Shown: one piece after another, positions 13,835 through 25,175 of the stretch | How positions within the stretch are numbered: the first letter of the stretch is position 1 | Layout: each line of letters starts with the position of its first letter | Origin: Ampullaceana balthica | Taxonomy: Eukaryota; Mollusca; Gastropoda; Lymnaeidae | Direction: 5' to 3' | Assembly (NCBI GenBank): GCA_944989445.1 | Contig: CALYLW010000055.1 | Span: 1,679,001 to 1,743,000 of the forward strand | Length of the DNA: 64,000 nucleotides | Notes under the pieces: generated by a model | What the model was told of the DNA's origin: nothing | What the model saw: only the letters and a program-made list of their open reading frames with translations | The model's database searches: none | Made by a program: the position numbers and the translations under genes

Positions 13835-14132
13835 GTAAGCATTTATTGAAACAGGTTTTAATAAACGATCGTTCAAAGTTTAATTGAAATTAATTCACAC
13901 AATATTTCATCAAGGTAGTTGGGCTACATCAAATACAGTATTTATTTTAAGCTCCATTTTAAAAGTCGGATATAATTGGCAGATAATCTTAATTTATTTT
14001 AATTTGTCTTAGCAGTAATCCTCTGTAATACATCTCTGTCAAGTTATCACATCTTTAATTTAAGATTTAATCTAACCCACCTGAGAAGATTATAAATTTA
14101 TTTTTTAAAACTATAATTGATATTATGCCCAG

Positions 14133-14253
14133 TCTCTAACTGCTAAAGTACAGAATCAGGTGGAAAGAGTGAATGAGGTCAGAGCTAAGGCAGATGTTAT
14201 GAAGCAAGGTGCCAGTGATGAAGGGAAGCAACAATGGAATCAAATAATTGATG
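14133..14253 (+). CDS. Spectrin-repeat gene, exon 4
   Basis: 121 bases, acceptor TATGCCCAG, donor GTAAAT. It encodes SLTAKVQNQVERVNEVRAKA through the helix C Trp in KQQWNQIID. It ends in phase 1; the leftover G joins AA of exon 5 to give Glu. Confidence 0.75.
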
Positions 14254-14280
14254 GTAAATTATTTTTAAATCCTTTATATT

Positions 14281-14800
14281 AACTCGTGGTGTCTGGTTGT
14301 TTGCAGAAAAAAACTTAAGATCGATTTTTAACCCACTTCCCCATATGCTAGTGAGCTGAAATTTTGCAGGCAGACTCATGGCAACGATAAAAATGATCTA
14401 TCAAATTTTCATATGGATCGAAGTAAATTTTTGTGCTAGAGTGTCACGGTGTGTATTATATTAAACAACTTTTAAAATATTTTCCTGCAGCGCGGTGCAT
14501 ATTATACTGACCATACTTGTTAAAATATTTTCCCAATCTTAAATGTTTATGCTAGTCTGTCGCGCGGCGGGAATTATATTAAACATCTTTTTATACCCTT
14601 TTCCCATGATCAAATCGAGCTGAAATTTAGCAGGCAGACTGTAGTGTTTTTTTTAACTATAAATCCTTTATATATAAGGCATAACTAAAACTTTTGATTT
14701 TTGGATTGTTGTGGGATGCGTATTAAAATGAACATACTTTTAGTTATATCTCGTATATAAAAGATTTATAGTCAAAAACGTTGTTTTTTACAGGTTTTTA
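14281..14800. repeat. Dispersed repeat with internal subrepeats in intron 4
   Basis: Three roughly 65-70 base subrepeats share a core like TTATATTAAACA followed by AAATATTTTCC (about 14436-14620). Two further segments share GAGCTGAAATTT and AGCAGGCAGACT (about 14350 and 14615). Near 14655-14690 and 14750-14780 there is an inverted pair around ACTATAAATCCTTTATAT. Related sequence, including TATAAATC next to TTATATATGAG and the CTGAAATTTTG motif, recurs at 38358-38830, so this is an interspersed family. No coding capacity was seen. Confidence 0.6.
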
Positions 14801-14944
14801 TTATTTGAGTTCAATTTAATTATTTGTATGAATTAAATTTTTTTGGATTGAAGACAAGTTAACCAACTTAAAATTTAACAAAATATTTTGTGAATAAGCT
14901 AGCATTTTACCTTATAATGGATAAAATAAAAATAAAATTAACAT

Positions 14945-15200
14945 GCATGCGCTGCAGACTTGCTCATAGACAGTGCAAAGAAAGGGTGGAAAGAATGGAC
15001 ACAAACAACAGCACGAATAAATGAGAAAAACGCGAGTGAACGCAAGATACATTGATGGTCTCAAGACAAGCGCACTGTGGTTGTGCTACCACCCCTCCCC
15101 TGCACCACCCTAATGAGGGCCATTCGTCATGCTTGCTTGGTCGCATCGTCTTCATCTTGTGCTTGTCCTAATTTCTGGCGAATTATATATATAGATTGGA
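14945..15200. repeat. Interspersed repeat, related to the element at 20914-21417
   Basis: It shares a long diverged stretch with 20930-21410: GCAGACTTGCTCAT, then GTGCAAAGAA, GGACACAAAC, AGCGAGTaaAC-like sequence, CACTGNGGTTGT, the tail GGGNCATTCGTCATGCT and a final TATATATATAGAT. The tRNA-like segment of the other copy is missing. The size, AT-rich tail and two independent copies suggest a SINE-like or MITE-like family. Confidence 0.65.
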
Positions 15201-15566
15201 AAGAATATCCCTTTAAAATTATTGGCATCCCCTTAATAAGACAGTCACATAAAACTTAAGTTTTAAATCAATATCAATTTTTATTTTTCCATTAGAAATT
15301 GTAAATAAATATGTATGAACCAGAATAATCTTTTTCAAATCCTAACTAAACTCTTCTATAAATATTATAATGATTTGAATAGCTTTAAGCATTTTTTATT
15401 TTATGTTACAGTTTGTCACTGTTCCAAATAATACAGAATGTTTGAATTAAAATAAAGTTACCACCACCAAGTAATTCATCCATTTTGTATTTTGATTAGT
15501 TTGCCAGTCCACTTTTCCATTATATGACATCCATGAGCTTTTATATTAAAATATAAAAATTCACAG

Positions 15567-15772
15567 AACTTGTAGAGAAACACAGCCAACTGATCCAGAA
15601 CTTAGTGCAGAAACTAAATCAGCTTCAGTGTGCATCCTCTTCACGAAAAAAGTTTGAAGGAGATTGTCAAAAAATAGCTTTCTGGTGTAGGGAAGCTGCA
15701 CTTCAGTGTGATGATATGCTGCCTCTTGAATATTCTTTGGAGGCTTTAGAAGAAAGTTTATTAAAATATAAG
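15567..15772 (+). CDS. Spectrin-repeat gene, exon 5
   Basis: 206 bases, acceptor TTCACAG, donor GTAAAA. It opens ELVEKHSQLIQNLVQKLNQL and contains the helix A Trp in KIAFWCREAALQ, ending LEESLLKYK in phase 0. The following intron is 478 bases and contains nothing recognised. Confidence 0.85.
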
Positions 15773-16250
15773 GTAAAAAACACAAAGTTATTAAGAATAA
15801 CATGAATTACTGAAAAAACATTAATGAATTCAGAAAGGAGCAAGAGTAAGATTTAAAATTTATGGTCTCATTTAAGTGTATCAGATTCATGGTTAAAAGT
15901 AACAACTACCTGGAAAAGTAAGCCTTGTACATTATTACAATTTTACTATCCAAATATTTATATTCTGTTATTTCACAAACAAGATCTTATATTTTATATA
16001 AATTTCTGTAAAAAAAATATATCAACAACTGTTTTTGGAGTTTTTAAAGAATATTATTTACCTGGAATTTTATCTAGATTTTTCAGAGGAGCTCTACTTT
16101 TACCTGTTACCAAAAGAATAAAGTATCATGAATTAACTTTGTATTTAAAGCTTCTATAAGTAAGCTTTCGTGATTTTGAACCTTTAACTCACCTCCTCGT
16201 CTCAAAATATTTTTTATTTCAAATTTGGTAATTTTCTGGCATCACTTCAG

Positions 16251-16393
16251 GACCTGACAAGTGCCAGCCATTTATATGAGTCCCTTGTGCAAGATACAAA
16301 AGAAGTTGGCCAAAGTTTCATTCCATGTTTGTTGGAAGCAGACAAACAAATTTTACTTCAAAATTTGGACTCAATTTCTGAAAACTTCCATAA
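16251..16393 (+). CDS. Spectrin-repeat gene, exon 6
   Basis: 143 bases, acceptor CACTTCAG, donor GTAAGA, ending in phase 2. It encodes DLTSASHLYESLVQDTKEVG through LQNLDSISENFH, a helix B-like segment. The next intron is only 118 bases. Confidence 0.8.
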
Positions 16394-16511
16394 GTAAGAA
16401 TTCAAAAATATTTCTAGTTATTACTTAGATTATAAAAATCAAATTAGCTGGATAGAAAAATTAATCTCACATGCAGTGAAATTATTGTTGTAATTTTTAT
16501 TTGGATTACAG

Positions 16512-16698
16512 GGTTTCCGAGCAAATAAAAGGTAAATGTCAAAATTTGGAAGAATCTATCAGCAGCTTCAAAAGTATCCATAAGCTTATAACAGAATGTG
16601 ATCTAGTGATATCATCAATACAATTAAAAATCAAACAAGTTGGTGTTGACATTGGGCCAAAAGTCCAGGACGCTGAAGTCATCATGAAACAATTTGAA
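16512..16698 (+). CDS. Spectrin-repeat gene, exon 7
   Basis: 187 bases, acceptor GGATTACAG, donor GTAAGT. Its first G completes a Lys codon with exon 6. It encodes KVSEQIKGKCQNLEESISSF and ends DAEVIMKQFE in phase 0. An ATG in the preceding intron opens this frame but is not used. The next intron is 265 bases. Confidence 0.85.
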
Positions 16699-16963
16699 GT
16701 AAGTCAATAGTTTGTAAACATTTTGATCTTGGTAAAAGAATTAAGAAATACATTTTAAAAACCATTTCTCTTCCATACCTGCAATATATTGGAAAGATCG
16801 TTCATATACAATGAAATTTGATATGTTTGCATATTTTATTAGAATTTTGAAATACCATTGAAAAATAACTCAAAAATGATTACAAAACATCTACTTTTAA
16901 CCTGATATCTTTACATATGACATCAATCCTAAATTGTTATTTATTGTGTCTTAAATCCCCCAG

Positions 16964-17269
16964 GGCTTGGAAGGTCAATTAATCAGCTGTATTCCAGCTG
17001 TCACAGAACTCTCAGAGACACATAAAAAGCTAGCAGTAGAAATTCAACAAGTATGTGCTGATGATGTTATGAGGATTACAGAACTACATAAGGTCTTGTT
17101 GGACACAGTTTGCCACCACATAGATGTCTCCCTCACAGCTGTCAATGAGCGCAGATTATTTGAACAGAATTTCTTGACACTGGAGACTACAGTGTCAGAA
17201 TGTGATCATAGAATTTCAGAACTTACAGCTTGTTCCTTACCATTCTCTGAGATAAAGGAGCAATATCAA
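16964..17269 (+). CDS. Spectrin-repeat gene, exon 8
   Basis: 306 bases (102 codons), acceptor CCCCCAG, donor GTGCGT. It begins GLEGQLISCIPAVTELSETH and ends FSEIKEQYQ; it is unusually Cys-rich (five Cys) for this protein. The following intron is 442 bases and contains nothing recognised. Confidence 0.85.
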
Positions 17270-17711
17270 GTGCGTTGTATTTTAAATTTTACCGTCATTG
17301 ATATATTTGTTTCCATAATAACTTCCATTAAAAAAGTTTTTTTAAATGTTTAATGAAAAAAAAGCGGCTAAATTCACTGAAAGGAGAGTGTAAATTATTA
17401 TATATTGTTAAAATTAGAAGAAATGGGTATATATTTATTTTTAATTTCAATGAATGCCCTCAACAAAATCAACGATTTTAAAGTTACTCAGTGAGGCTAC
17501 TTTATTTTGTAGCTTTTCTATTTTTATGTATTTTATTTACATGTTTATCAGATATACTCCATCCTTCTTTAAATTATTTTAATTTTTTTAAACTTTGCTG
17601 GTTATATTTAATGACCAAGAAGGACTCATTTCAGAAATCACTACTGTTTTGATAACAACTGTCATCTTAATAATTTATTATGCTAATATTATTGTAACTG
17701 TCTTCTGTTAG

Positions 17712-17846
17712 ATTATCCTGAATGAATTGCTGGATACTGAACCTGGACTGAGTATTATTTTAGACAAAGCTAATGTCATTGACAAACAATGCGGAAAAGA
17801 TGATTTACACCTTGCAACTAAAAAAGTAACTAACCTTCAACTCAAG
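17712..17846 (+). CDS. Spectrin-repeat gene, exon 9
   Basis: 135 bases, acceptor TCTGTTAG, donor GTACAC, phase 0 throughout. It encodes IILNELLDTEPGLSIILDKA to KKVTNLQLK. A short (GT)n run follows in the 298-base intron at about 17878-17898. Confidence 0.8.
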
Positions 17847-18144
17847 GTACACACATATTTATTGTTTTCATTTTATATATGTGTGTGTGTGTGTGTGAGG
17901 TGAGAGTAAAAAAATCCGTTTCTCTCTACAGTATTGGTACATCTAACTCATCACAATACATAATGTTACTTCTACTTTTTAAAAAAAATTTAAATGTTAA
18001 AAATCAATTCTCAATTAACATCCAACCATAAATAGGCTTATTTATATTTCTCTGGAAATCTTTTTTTTTGTTATAGAAAATTCCTGTGCAAGATCATAAC
18101 TAATGAAAGTTTTAAAAAATATATCCCTCTAATGTCTATAAAAG

Positions 18145-18336
18145 CAAAAAATGTTGAAAGGCAACGTACAAGAATACCTGCACCTATGTGAGTCTGTGGA
18201 AGGTAAAAAAGAAAAGTTTGAAGCAGCTGTGGCCAGTGTAGTAGATTGGTTTGAAGACAAGGAAGACATTTTGGCAACATGTGTCCCTTTACATCTGGAT
18301 GCTGATAAAATGACAAGTGTTATAGAGAAACATAAG
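18145..18336 (+). CDS. Spectrin-repeat gene, exon 10
   Basis: 192 bases with donor GTATTT. The acceptor is the least certain of the set: AAAAG ending at 18144 keeps phase 0 and gives QKMLKGNVQEYLHLCESVEG; AG sites a few bases downstream are alternatives. The body carries the helix A Trp in VVDWFEDKEDIL and ends SVIEKHK, a typical helix A/B linker. The next intron is 403 bases. Confidence 0.75.
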
Positions 18337-18739
18337 GTATTTTGTAGAAATTTTGCTTCAAAGTCAAATGATAATGTTTAATAAATGACTAAATTAAATC
18401 CAAGGATGTTGTATTTTTTGAGGTCACACAAATGTGTATCTTTCTTAATATATATTAATATGCCCATGGTTTTATGTGAGCATTGAAGCAGTTTTGGCCA
18501 AATGTCTTTTTAGATACCAATCAGCTACAGTGATACTTCCACATAGATAGCTATTTTATTTTCATCGCTCTTTGTTTTTTTACTAATCGATCTTCTCTTT
18601 TTACTTAATAAATTTTACTGCCCATATTACTTTTATGAAAACCATTGCTCTGTCCTTATTTAAATTAAATATATTTTTTATACCAGTTACATTTTGCAAA
18701 ACTTAATTTGTTATTCATCAATGTTCTTCTTTCCATCAG

Positions 18740-18889
18740 ATCATGTCAGCTAAAGCTGTTGCAAAATTTGAAGATATCAAACACACAGCAGAAGTAGAAA
18801 GGGAAGAGTTTGAAGCTCTTAGATTGCCCCTTCCTCCTGATTTCTCTGTCAAACTGGAGCAGATGAAAAATCTGGAGGAGACAATCATG
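18740..18889 (+). CDS. Spectrin-repeat gene, exon 11
   Basis: 150 bases, acceptor TTCCATCAG, donor GTGAAT, phase 0. It encodes IMSAKAVAKFEDIKHTAEVE to MKNLEETIM, with a proline-rich break (LPLPPDF) between helices. The next intron is 157 bases. Confidence 0.85.
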
Positions 18890-19046
18890 GTGAATTTCTC
18901 AGTTTACAACACAGACTCCTGATTTTTAATATTTCTCTAATGTTTTATTTAGCATAAAACACATTTATTATGTTTACTTTGGCATGAAGTTTTTATTTTA
19001 GTCTATAAAGAATTTTACTAAATTAATGCATTTCACCGTCCAAAAG

Positions 19047-19220
19047 GGGGCCGTTTCCAAAAAAGAAGAATATCTACTGGAAGCTGATAAGAACAGGAAG
19101 AAATTTGAAAAATCCATAAAACAAGTTTCTGATTGGCTGAAGGGAGCAACAGAGCTACTTGACTCTGGCTATGATGGCCTTGATTATGACACTATTGATT
19201 CAACTCTTACAGATTTTACT
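19047..19220 (+). CDS. Spectrin-repeat gene, exon 12
   Basis: 174 bases, acceptor CCAAAAG, donor GTAAGC. It encodes GAVSKKEEYLLEADKNRKKF and the helix A Trp in QVSDWLKGATELL. The upstream ATG at 19026 lies in the intron. The next intron is 221 bases. Confidence 0.8.
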
Positions 19221-19441
19221 GTAAGCTTAGCTGAAAAACTATTCAGAATATTTTTCTCTCAGGCTGTATCATTTAGTTTTATTCACTCAATCACCTCAAT
19301 GAATTTAAAAAAAAATATATATAAGTTTTAATTATGTTGTTTTCTGTTGATCTAAAAAAAAACTTCAATATTTTCAGTTTAACATTTTTACAAATGTTAG
19401 TATTTCCAAAGTTGAAATATTATTTTTCCATTTCATTCCAG

Positions 19442-19654
19442 GAATACTTCTCTGAAGCCAGTTTGTGTCTAGAGGAAATGGAGATAGTGAAAGAAATATC
19501 TGATTGTCTATTACCTACCCTAGATGCTAATGATAGCACTACCTTGAATGAAATGCTAAAAAATATCAGCCGCAAATACTCCGCTATAATGACAAGATCA
19601 AAGGATAATATGGCTACTTTAGAGATTAAAGCAGCAGAGTGGAAACAGTTTCAG
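19442..19654 (+). CDS. Spectrin-repeat gene, exon 13
   Basis: 213 bases, acceptor TTCATTCCAG, donor GTGGCG. It encodes EYFSEASLCLEEMEIVKEIS and ends with the Trp-containing IKAAEWKQFQ, a common border between helix C and the next repeat. The next intron is 291 bases. Confidence 0.85.
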
Positions 19655-19945
19655 GTGGCGCTTACTTGAATATTAACACATTGTGGAACATACAAATTTT
19701 ATTGTCATAACATATTTTGTCCTTTCATCATTCAAAAAAAAACTTTTAAAAAATGTTAAAAGGTTTAAAACAATTTATTTAATATTTATGAATGATAAAG
19801 AAAACCTTTAAATATGACTTTAAACAAGAACGATAAAAAGAAAGATAAATTCTCTTGTGTTCAAAAAATTATCTCTATGGGGTGATTTTCTGGCCTTGAG
19901 AAATAGTCCATTGTTTTTAAAAAAAATCTTATTTCTTAAATTTAG

Positions 19946-20056
19946 GAGGGCTCTGCTGAACTTCTTGGAAAAATGACAATACTTCATGATGAGTGGACAG
20001 ATTTAGATAAGAACACACACACTAGCCCTGAGGTTATACAGGCACAACTGGAGCTT
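19946..20056 (+). CDS. Spectrin-repeat gene, exon 14
   Basis: 111 bases, acceptor AAATTTAG, donor GTAAAT. The donor hexamer is repeated in tandem, so the exon could be six bases longer without changing frame. It encodes EGSAELLGKMTILHDEWTDL to IQAQLEL. The following 585-base intron contains nothing recognised. Confidence 0.75.
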
Positions 20057-20641
20057 GTAAATGTAAATCTCAAAAATTTTTTAGGTTGTTTAAAATCAAA
20101 AGCGGATACAAATTTGTGTGTTTAGGGCTGTATAAAAGTATAGATAATAATATAATGCTACTTGATCCAGTGCTTTAGACTCAAAAGAATTAACAAAAAG
20201 AAATAACAAATTATTAAAAATGAAATAACATTTAAATGATAATATTCAAATATTTATAAGTAGTAAATTGAACAAATTTTAATTAATGATTAGCAATAGT
20301 TATTTGAGTTTTTAATTTCTTAAGCTTTCTGCTTTAATTTTGCATCACTAAAATTCATTCATTCCAAAATCCCATGCCTTGTCTGAAAACAAATTCTGAG
20401 GTTTTTATTGAAGGTGGAGTGAAAATTATTTTCTGTTCAACTATAATGACTGATAATAATAATTACATAGATTTAATTTTGTATTTGAAATTCCTTAAAT
20501 TGAGGGATGAAGGTGGCATAGCTCTTTATGTTTACATAACTGTTTAGTTTATTTTATAAAACTTACGAAGGCACTAGATTTATGTTGACTTTGTTTCTAT
20601 TTGTTCTCATTTGATTAATTTTTACAAAATATTTTATCCAG

Positions 20642-20824
20642 ACATTTTTGGAGCATACCAAATCAATTCAACCTTTAGTAGATGATGTTAATGACCTTGC
20701 CCGACGCTTGGAAAGAATGGGCAATAACAAGAGTTGTACTGCCCTGTCCAATGTCATTAGCTCGATTAACAGTAAATGGGATCAATTGACCGGTAATGCT
20801 GAGACCAGGATTAACTTCCTGCAG
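20642..20824 (+). CDS. Spectrin-repeat gene, exon 15
   Basis: 183 bases, acceptor TTTATCCAG, donor GTATTT. It encodes TFLEHTKSIQPLVDDVNDLA and the classical helix C pattern INSKWDQLTGNAETR, ending NFLQ. Confidence 0.85.
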
Positions 20825-20913
20825 GTATTTTTTTTCCTTTAATTTTCTTTTTTTTTAAATATTTGGTGTAGACTTTCTGAAGAAGAAAGTCTGATTGAAC
20901 GACTATAAATAAA

Positions 20914-21417
20914 AGAATAACCATGGCGTAGCATACGCCGCAGACTTGCTCATCATAGATAGTGCAAAGAAGGGAGGGGGTGAGAGAACGGACACAAACA
21001 GCAGCATGAAGTAATGAAAAAAAAGCGAGTAAACATGGAGACATGTGCACTGCGGTTGTTGATACCTGCCTTACTACCATCCCTTGCCAACCATAAATTC
21101 TGATGTTTTCAAAAAAGGGGAAAAAAGAATGGGCAGAAACAAACATTTTAAAAATTTTTTTAAATGTTCCCACTGTGGCTTCATCCCAGGACTCTCCGCA
21201 TGCAAGGCGGACGTGATAACCACTAAACTATGAATCACATGTTATTCTGTGAAGGAACAACGCAACTTAGAGCAAGAAAAATTGTTGCCCCCTACACTTT
21301 TTTTTCTTCTTTTCATCCCACTACGCTTGCCATCAGTGATCGGCTGACCCCAGCGAGGGTCATTCGTCATGCTCATTTGCACATGCCCGATTAGGTGAAA
21401 TATATATATAGATAATT
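20914..21417. mobile_element. SINE-like insertion flanked by ~25-base direct repeats
   Basis: A 25-base sequence beginning GTCTGATTGAACGACTAT occurs at 20889-20913 and again, with two mismatches, at 21418-21442. It looks like a long target-site duplication of a retroposed element. The interior shares sequence with 14945-15200 and includes a tRNA-like segment on the - strand (21165-21240). It ends in TATATATATAG. The insertion sits in intron 15 and has no coding capacity. Confidence 0.65.
21165..21240 (-). tRNA. tRNA-like sequence, probably a SINE head or pseudogene
   Basis: Read on the - strand there is a D-arm/A-box-like TAGTTTAGTGGTTA. A perfect 5-bp anticodon stem (TCCGC/GCGGA) closes the loop CTTGCAT, giving anticodon TGC. 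A degenerate T-arm follows (CTGGG, ATGAAGC, CACAG) with four of five pairs and no proper TTCGA. The body most resembles a tRNA-Val or -Ala. The decayed T-loop and its position inside a repeat argue for a tRNA-derived SINE rather than a working gene. Confidence 0.5.
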
Positions 21418-21442
21418 GTCTGATTGAATGACTATTAATAAA

Positions 21443-22757
21443 CAAAGAAACTATTGTTACTAGTGTGATAAATAGACCATTTACATATACATTTTAAATC
21501 AAGTCATCTTAACACATTTACTTGTTAGAGTAATGAAACAGAATTCTAATTATTTCATTTAATATAAATAATGTACAGCTTACTCAAAATTCCTGCTTTA
21601 ACTAAGTCACTGAAAAGATTTATATAAAAGACCATCAGAATATTTAATTATTAGCAGCATAGTATTTATTTAGCTAGCTGTGCTTATTTATATTTATAAC
21701 CATTTGTAGCTGATTATTTATTATGTTAAATAAACAATTTACCATTTCTTTTGATCTATAACTTTAATGCCATCATAATGTATTATGTAACATGGGAAAA
21801 CTGCATACAAGTTGATGCAATAAGAATTGATTAACAAAATTTAACAAAACATCCATAGTTTTTAGTTGGAAGCCTTCAATGAAAAAAAAAGGAATCGAAA
21901 ACAATAATTAACTGGTTTAATGACATTAACATAATAAAATCATTTCCTCTAGTTATCACTAAATTAGAAAATAAACAAATATTTAACAAAGTATATAAGG
22001 ATTTAAGAACACATTTCTCAGGCAGGATGAAAGATAATTAAATTGTTTTATAACTCTGCTTAACCTATGAAATATTTTTTGAAAATGTGCATAAAGAAAA
22101 CTTCATTAACTGTTTTAATTTTTCCTGTGTCCTCCGAATATAAATCATAAATTACTAATCATAAAGTATCTGACTGTGAAAGTAATAAAATCAAATCACC
22201 TGTCAGTAACTCAGTAGATTAAGCTACTTTATTTAGTCAACGTTCATGTTGACTTAAAGCTCAAAGTTCCCTAGTGCTACTAAATTGCCCCACACTGCAA
22301 TCTGATCCAGGTAGGCTGTGCAAACAGACACATGAGCCCAGGTATCTCCAACAGTTGAAATGGTGGATTTCAGTATTTTAGGCAGAAAGATTCGTTTGGT
22401 CAAGGGTTCTTAAAAATTTGAAATAATTATTCATATCCATATAGCATTTTCCTGTGGAAACTTTATTTGAAATTTACCCTTGCTATATCTACTGGTATTT
22501 TTTTAATTTTTGCACATCATACTGAAAGTATCACTAAAACCATAGCCATAGCATTTAGATTATGCTTATTAATAATTATTTCATTAGGAGGTTCAAATAT
22601 TTTGAGTTGAGAACCAGTGATGAGTCCACTTTGTACTTATTGTTCTGGATTTTCATTGTCCTTTCGAAGCAGAACTTATATCTATGAACTCTACTGGACT
22701 AGTATAGATTAACTAAATGGTTATTTTAATTTTTATAACTCTGAAACAAATATTCAG
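21443..22757. other. Remainder of intron 15
   Basis: AT-rich sequence without an exon or recognised repeat, ending in the acceptor AATATTCAG at 22757. Confidence 0.5.
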
Positions 22758-22901
22758 GAAATTGAAGGTCAGTGGGACAGTTTGACCACTATGATGTCAT
22801 CAATTCAAACTTTGATTCAAGAAACAGAAAGGAGGATGATTATCACCTCAATTGAGACTCACTCACCCACAGAGTTATGTGACCGATTTGATACACTAAA
22901 G
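22758..22901 (+). CDS. Spectrin-repeat gene, exon 16
   Basis: 144 bases, acceptor ATATTCAG, donor GTATTA, phase 0. It encodes EIEGQWDSLTTMMSSIQTLI to LCDRFDTLK, with a helix C-type Trp near the start. The next intron is 223 bases. Confidence 0.85.
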
Positions 22902-23124
22902 GTATTAGTACATTTCTGAACAATCTGTTTATAATCATTTATATAGTAATGTATTAAATTACATATATTAAATGTTATAATTTTTGTATTTTTTAAAATG
23001 ATTTTCTGATGTCTTGAAATTTAACCTCTTAGTTTTAAGTACAAATGAGTTTTTGTTGTATTGGCTGGCATATATAACCTTGCTAATTATCTTAAAAGTG
23101 CATTGAACTTTTGTTTTCTGACAG

Positions 23125-23270
23125 GAAATAATTGAAAGCCTGGAGAGTATGGATCATCAGGTTGCTCATCTGCACTCTTCTAGACTCTCTTTACAGAGAG
23201 CTCTGCCTACTGCTGAGGCAAAAATAGCATCACAAGAACAGTTCCTTGAGGTGGTGGAGAAATATGAGGG
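23125..23270 (+). CDS. Spectrin-repeat gene, exon 17
   Basis: 146 bases, acceptor TTCTGACAG, donor GTGAGT, ending in phase 2 (GG). It encodes EIIESLESMDHQVAHLHSSR to FLEVVEKYE. The leftover GG joins T of exon 18 to give Gly. A 3455-base intron loaded with repeats follows. Confidence 0.85.
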
Positions 23271-23439
23271 GTGAGTGGAAATCTATTGTGCTAACACTAC
23301 CTATATGCCCAAAATGTTTGGTTTACCTGCACTTTAAAATATTTTTGGAGTTGTATGCAGCACAGGAATCAGTACAATATTTATAGAAAAAATATAGAGA
23401 AAATTGATAAAGAAAATAAGAAATTAACACTACAAAAAC

Positions 23440-23620
23440 AACACAGGATTAAAATTCTGGCAGTGCAATAAATAGTTCAACAAGAAGCTGAAATCTGTTT
23501 GAAAAGACTCTAGTCATAATTATGTGATTGGTGGGCTGTCTAAATTAAGAAACTGAACACAGATTCCTTTGGACCATTCATTAATAGTCCTACGCAATGC
23601 CAGACAGTGACACCCGGTAT
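23440..23620. repeat. Diverged dispersed repeat, copy 1
   Basis: It shares motifs with 24990-25170 and 36745-36960: an AGTGC.ATAA start, GAAGCTGAA, a GGCTGTCTAAATT-like block, and TTTGGACCATTCATTAATAGT (compare GGGACCATTCGTTAATAGT at about 36868). The three copies are diverged, and identity was judged only by eye. Confidence 0.45.
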
Positions 23621-23739
23621 CATACACCCAGTGCTGTTTACTTGTACTTTTTAGATATTTGAAATGTGTAAAAGACTCTGTATGTTTTTTTTAATTGATT
23701 AAAACAAAAAGAATTATTTTTGCTAAAGACAGTGTTGAC

Positions 23740-24964
23740 TAGGGCTGTCAATATTGTTGTAAAAAGCTTCCCGGGTACCCGCCCAAAATTTGAACGGGTA
23801 CCCGGGTTACCCGTTAGAAATGGCAAAAAATTTTCACCGTCATTCCCTTTATTAGCCTTTTTCTTTATTATGAGAACGCAAATTTAGATGTAATGACTCA
23901 GCTATGTGAAAATGATAACATCGAAATACTACTATAGTACAGTGGTGGGACCAAAATTAGCAGAGCGGTGCCAAAGTGAATTTTTTTTTATGGGTGGTAG
24001 GGGGGAGTAGTGGAAAACAAAGTCTTATAAAGATGAAGGGCGGTAATCGTATGATGACAAGGCGGTTATTTCTAGTTCATAACTGACAATTTTGGTAATT
24101 GACTAAACTTTCCGAGACCTTCACCTACTTAGTGGACCCATCCCTCAGCTTTTATGTTTGTTGTTATAGTTATAATATTATTGGGGGAAAAGAAGGAAGA
24201 AAAAAAGAATATAGCAGGTGTTTTATAAAGTATGGTGGGGATAGGAGTGGAGACGTGCGTGGGTGGGGGGGGGATTAGACAAACAACATATGCTCTCATC
24301 AATCGGTAGCAAAGATGTGCCGCGTATTTCAAAGACAAAGCCAAGGTCAATTCTAGCCCACCCTAGTTATTGGTGTTGTGTTCTATTTTGTGTTTTACTG
24401 AGTGCACCCCCCCCCCACAGTATTTTTTTTTATTATAGTGAAAATCGTTAAACGAATGGAATATTAATTTTAAAAAAAAACAAGAATATTGCAGGTTTTG
24501 TTTTTTTTAAGTATTGTGGGAATAGGAGTGGAGACTTGTTTGAGGGTGGGGAGAGATTAGATGTGCGGCGTATTTCAAAGCCAAAATCAAGATCTATTCT
24601 AGCACTTCCAAGTTATCGACGTTGTGTTTTAAATGATTTTTTTTTCATGTTCCAGGGGGAAAAAGTGTATCAAAATACAGTGTAGTTTTTCGGGACCGTA
24701 TTTTATTTCCGTTTGACATTTATTTCCTTTTAAATTTTAAGCGTTTCCATGCCAAACATATTTCACAGTATATATTTGAAACGAAAAATGTTAATTTGAT
24801 AAATTATTCACGAGCCGAAATGTGAACACAGAGGAGCCGCAGTTCGACCACTGTTGGTATGGACATTGCAGTAGCCTTTTCGCGGGTACCCGGGCCGAAT
24901 TTTAATACCCGGGTAATTGCTCGGCAACGGGTACCCGGGTCCCGGGTACCCGTTGACAGGCCTA
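23740..24964. mobile_element. Non-autonomous hAT-type DNA transposon, complete with target-site duplication
   Basis: The 1225-base element has terminal inverted repeats TAGGGCTGTCAA and TTGACAGGCCTA (11 of 12 match). It is flanked by a perfect 8-bp duplication GTGTTGAC at 23732-23739 and 24965-24972. An 8-bp duplication with T/CA-GGG ends is the hAT signature. Just inside both ends are clusters of the palindrome CCCGGGTACCCG (about 23770-23815 and 24880-24950). The interior holds a diverged tandem duplication (about 24230-24400 versus 24515-24640, sharing ATAGGAGTGGAGAC and GCGTATTTCAAAG). No transposase frame survives. It lies in intron 17, between copies of a dispersed repeat. Confidence 0.88.
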
Positions 24965-24984
24965 GTGTTGACACACAATTGAAA

Positions 24985-25175
24985 TCTTAAATTGCAGTGC
25001 TATAATTTGGTCCACAGAAAGCTGAATTCTTCTGCCTTTTGTAGGCTATCTAAATTTAGAAGCTGAGCTCATTTTTTAAAAGACTTAAACCATTTGGTGG
25101 TAGTACTACATGTGTTGTAGGGTTTGGCTGTAACTACTTTGAGTAGTAAACCATGATTGCAAATCAATTGTTTAA
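24985..25175. repeat. Diverged dispersed repeat, copy 2
   Basis: TTTGGTCCACAGAAAG, AGGCTATCTAAATTTAGAAG and ACTTTGAGTAGTAAACCA match 36762-36945 in the same order, and the first part also resembles 23440-23620. It is non-coding. Confidence 0.5.
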
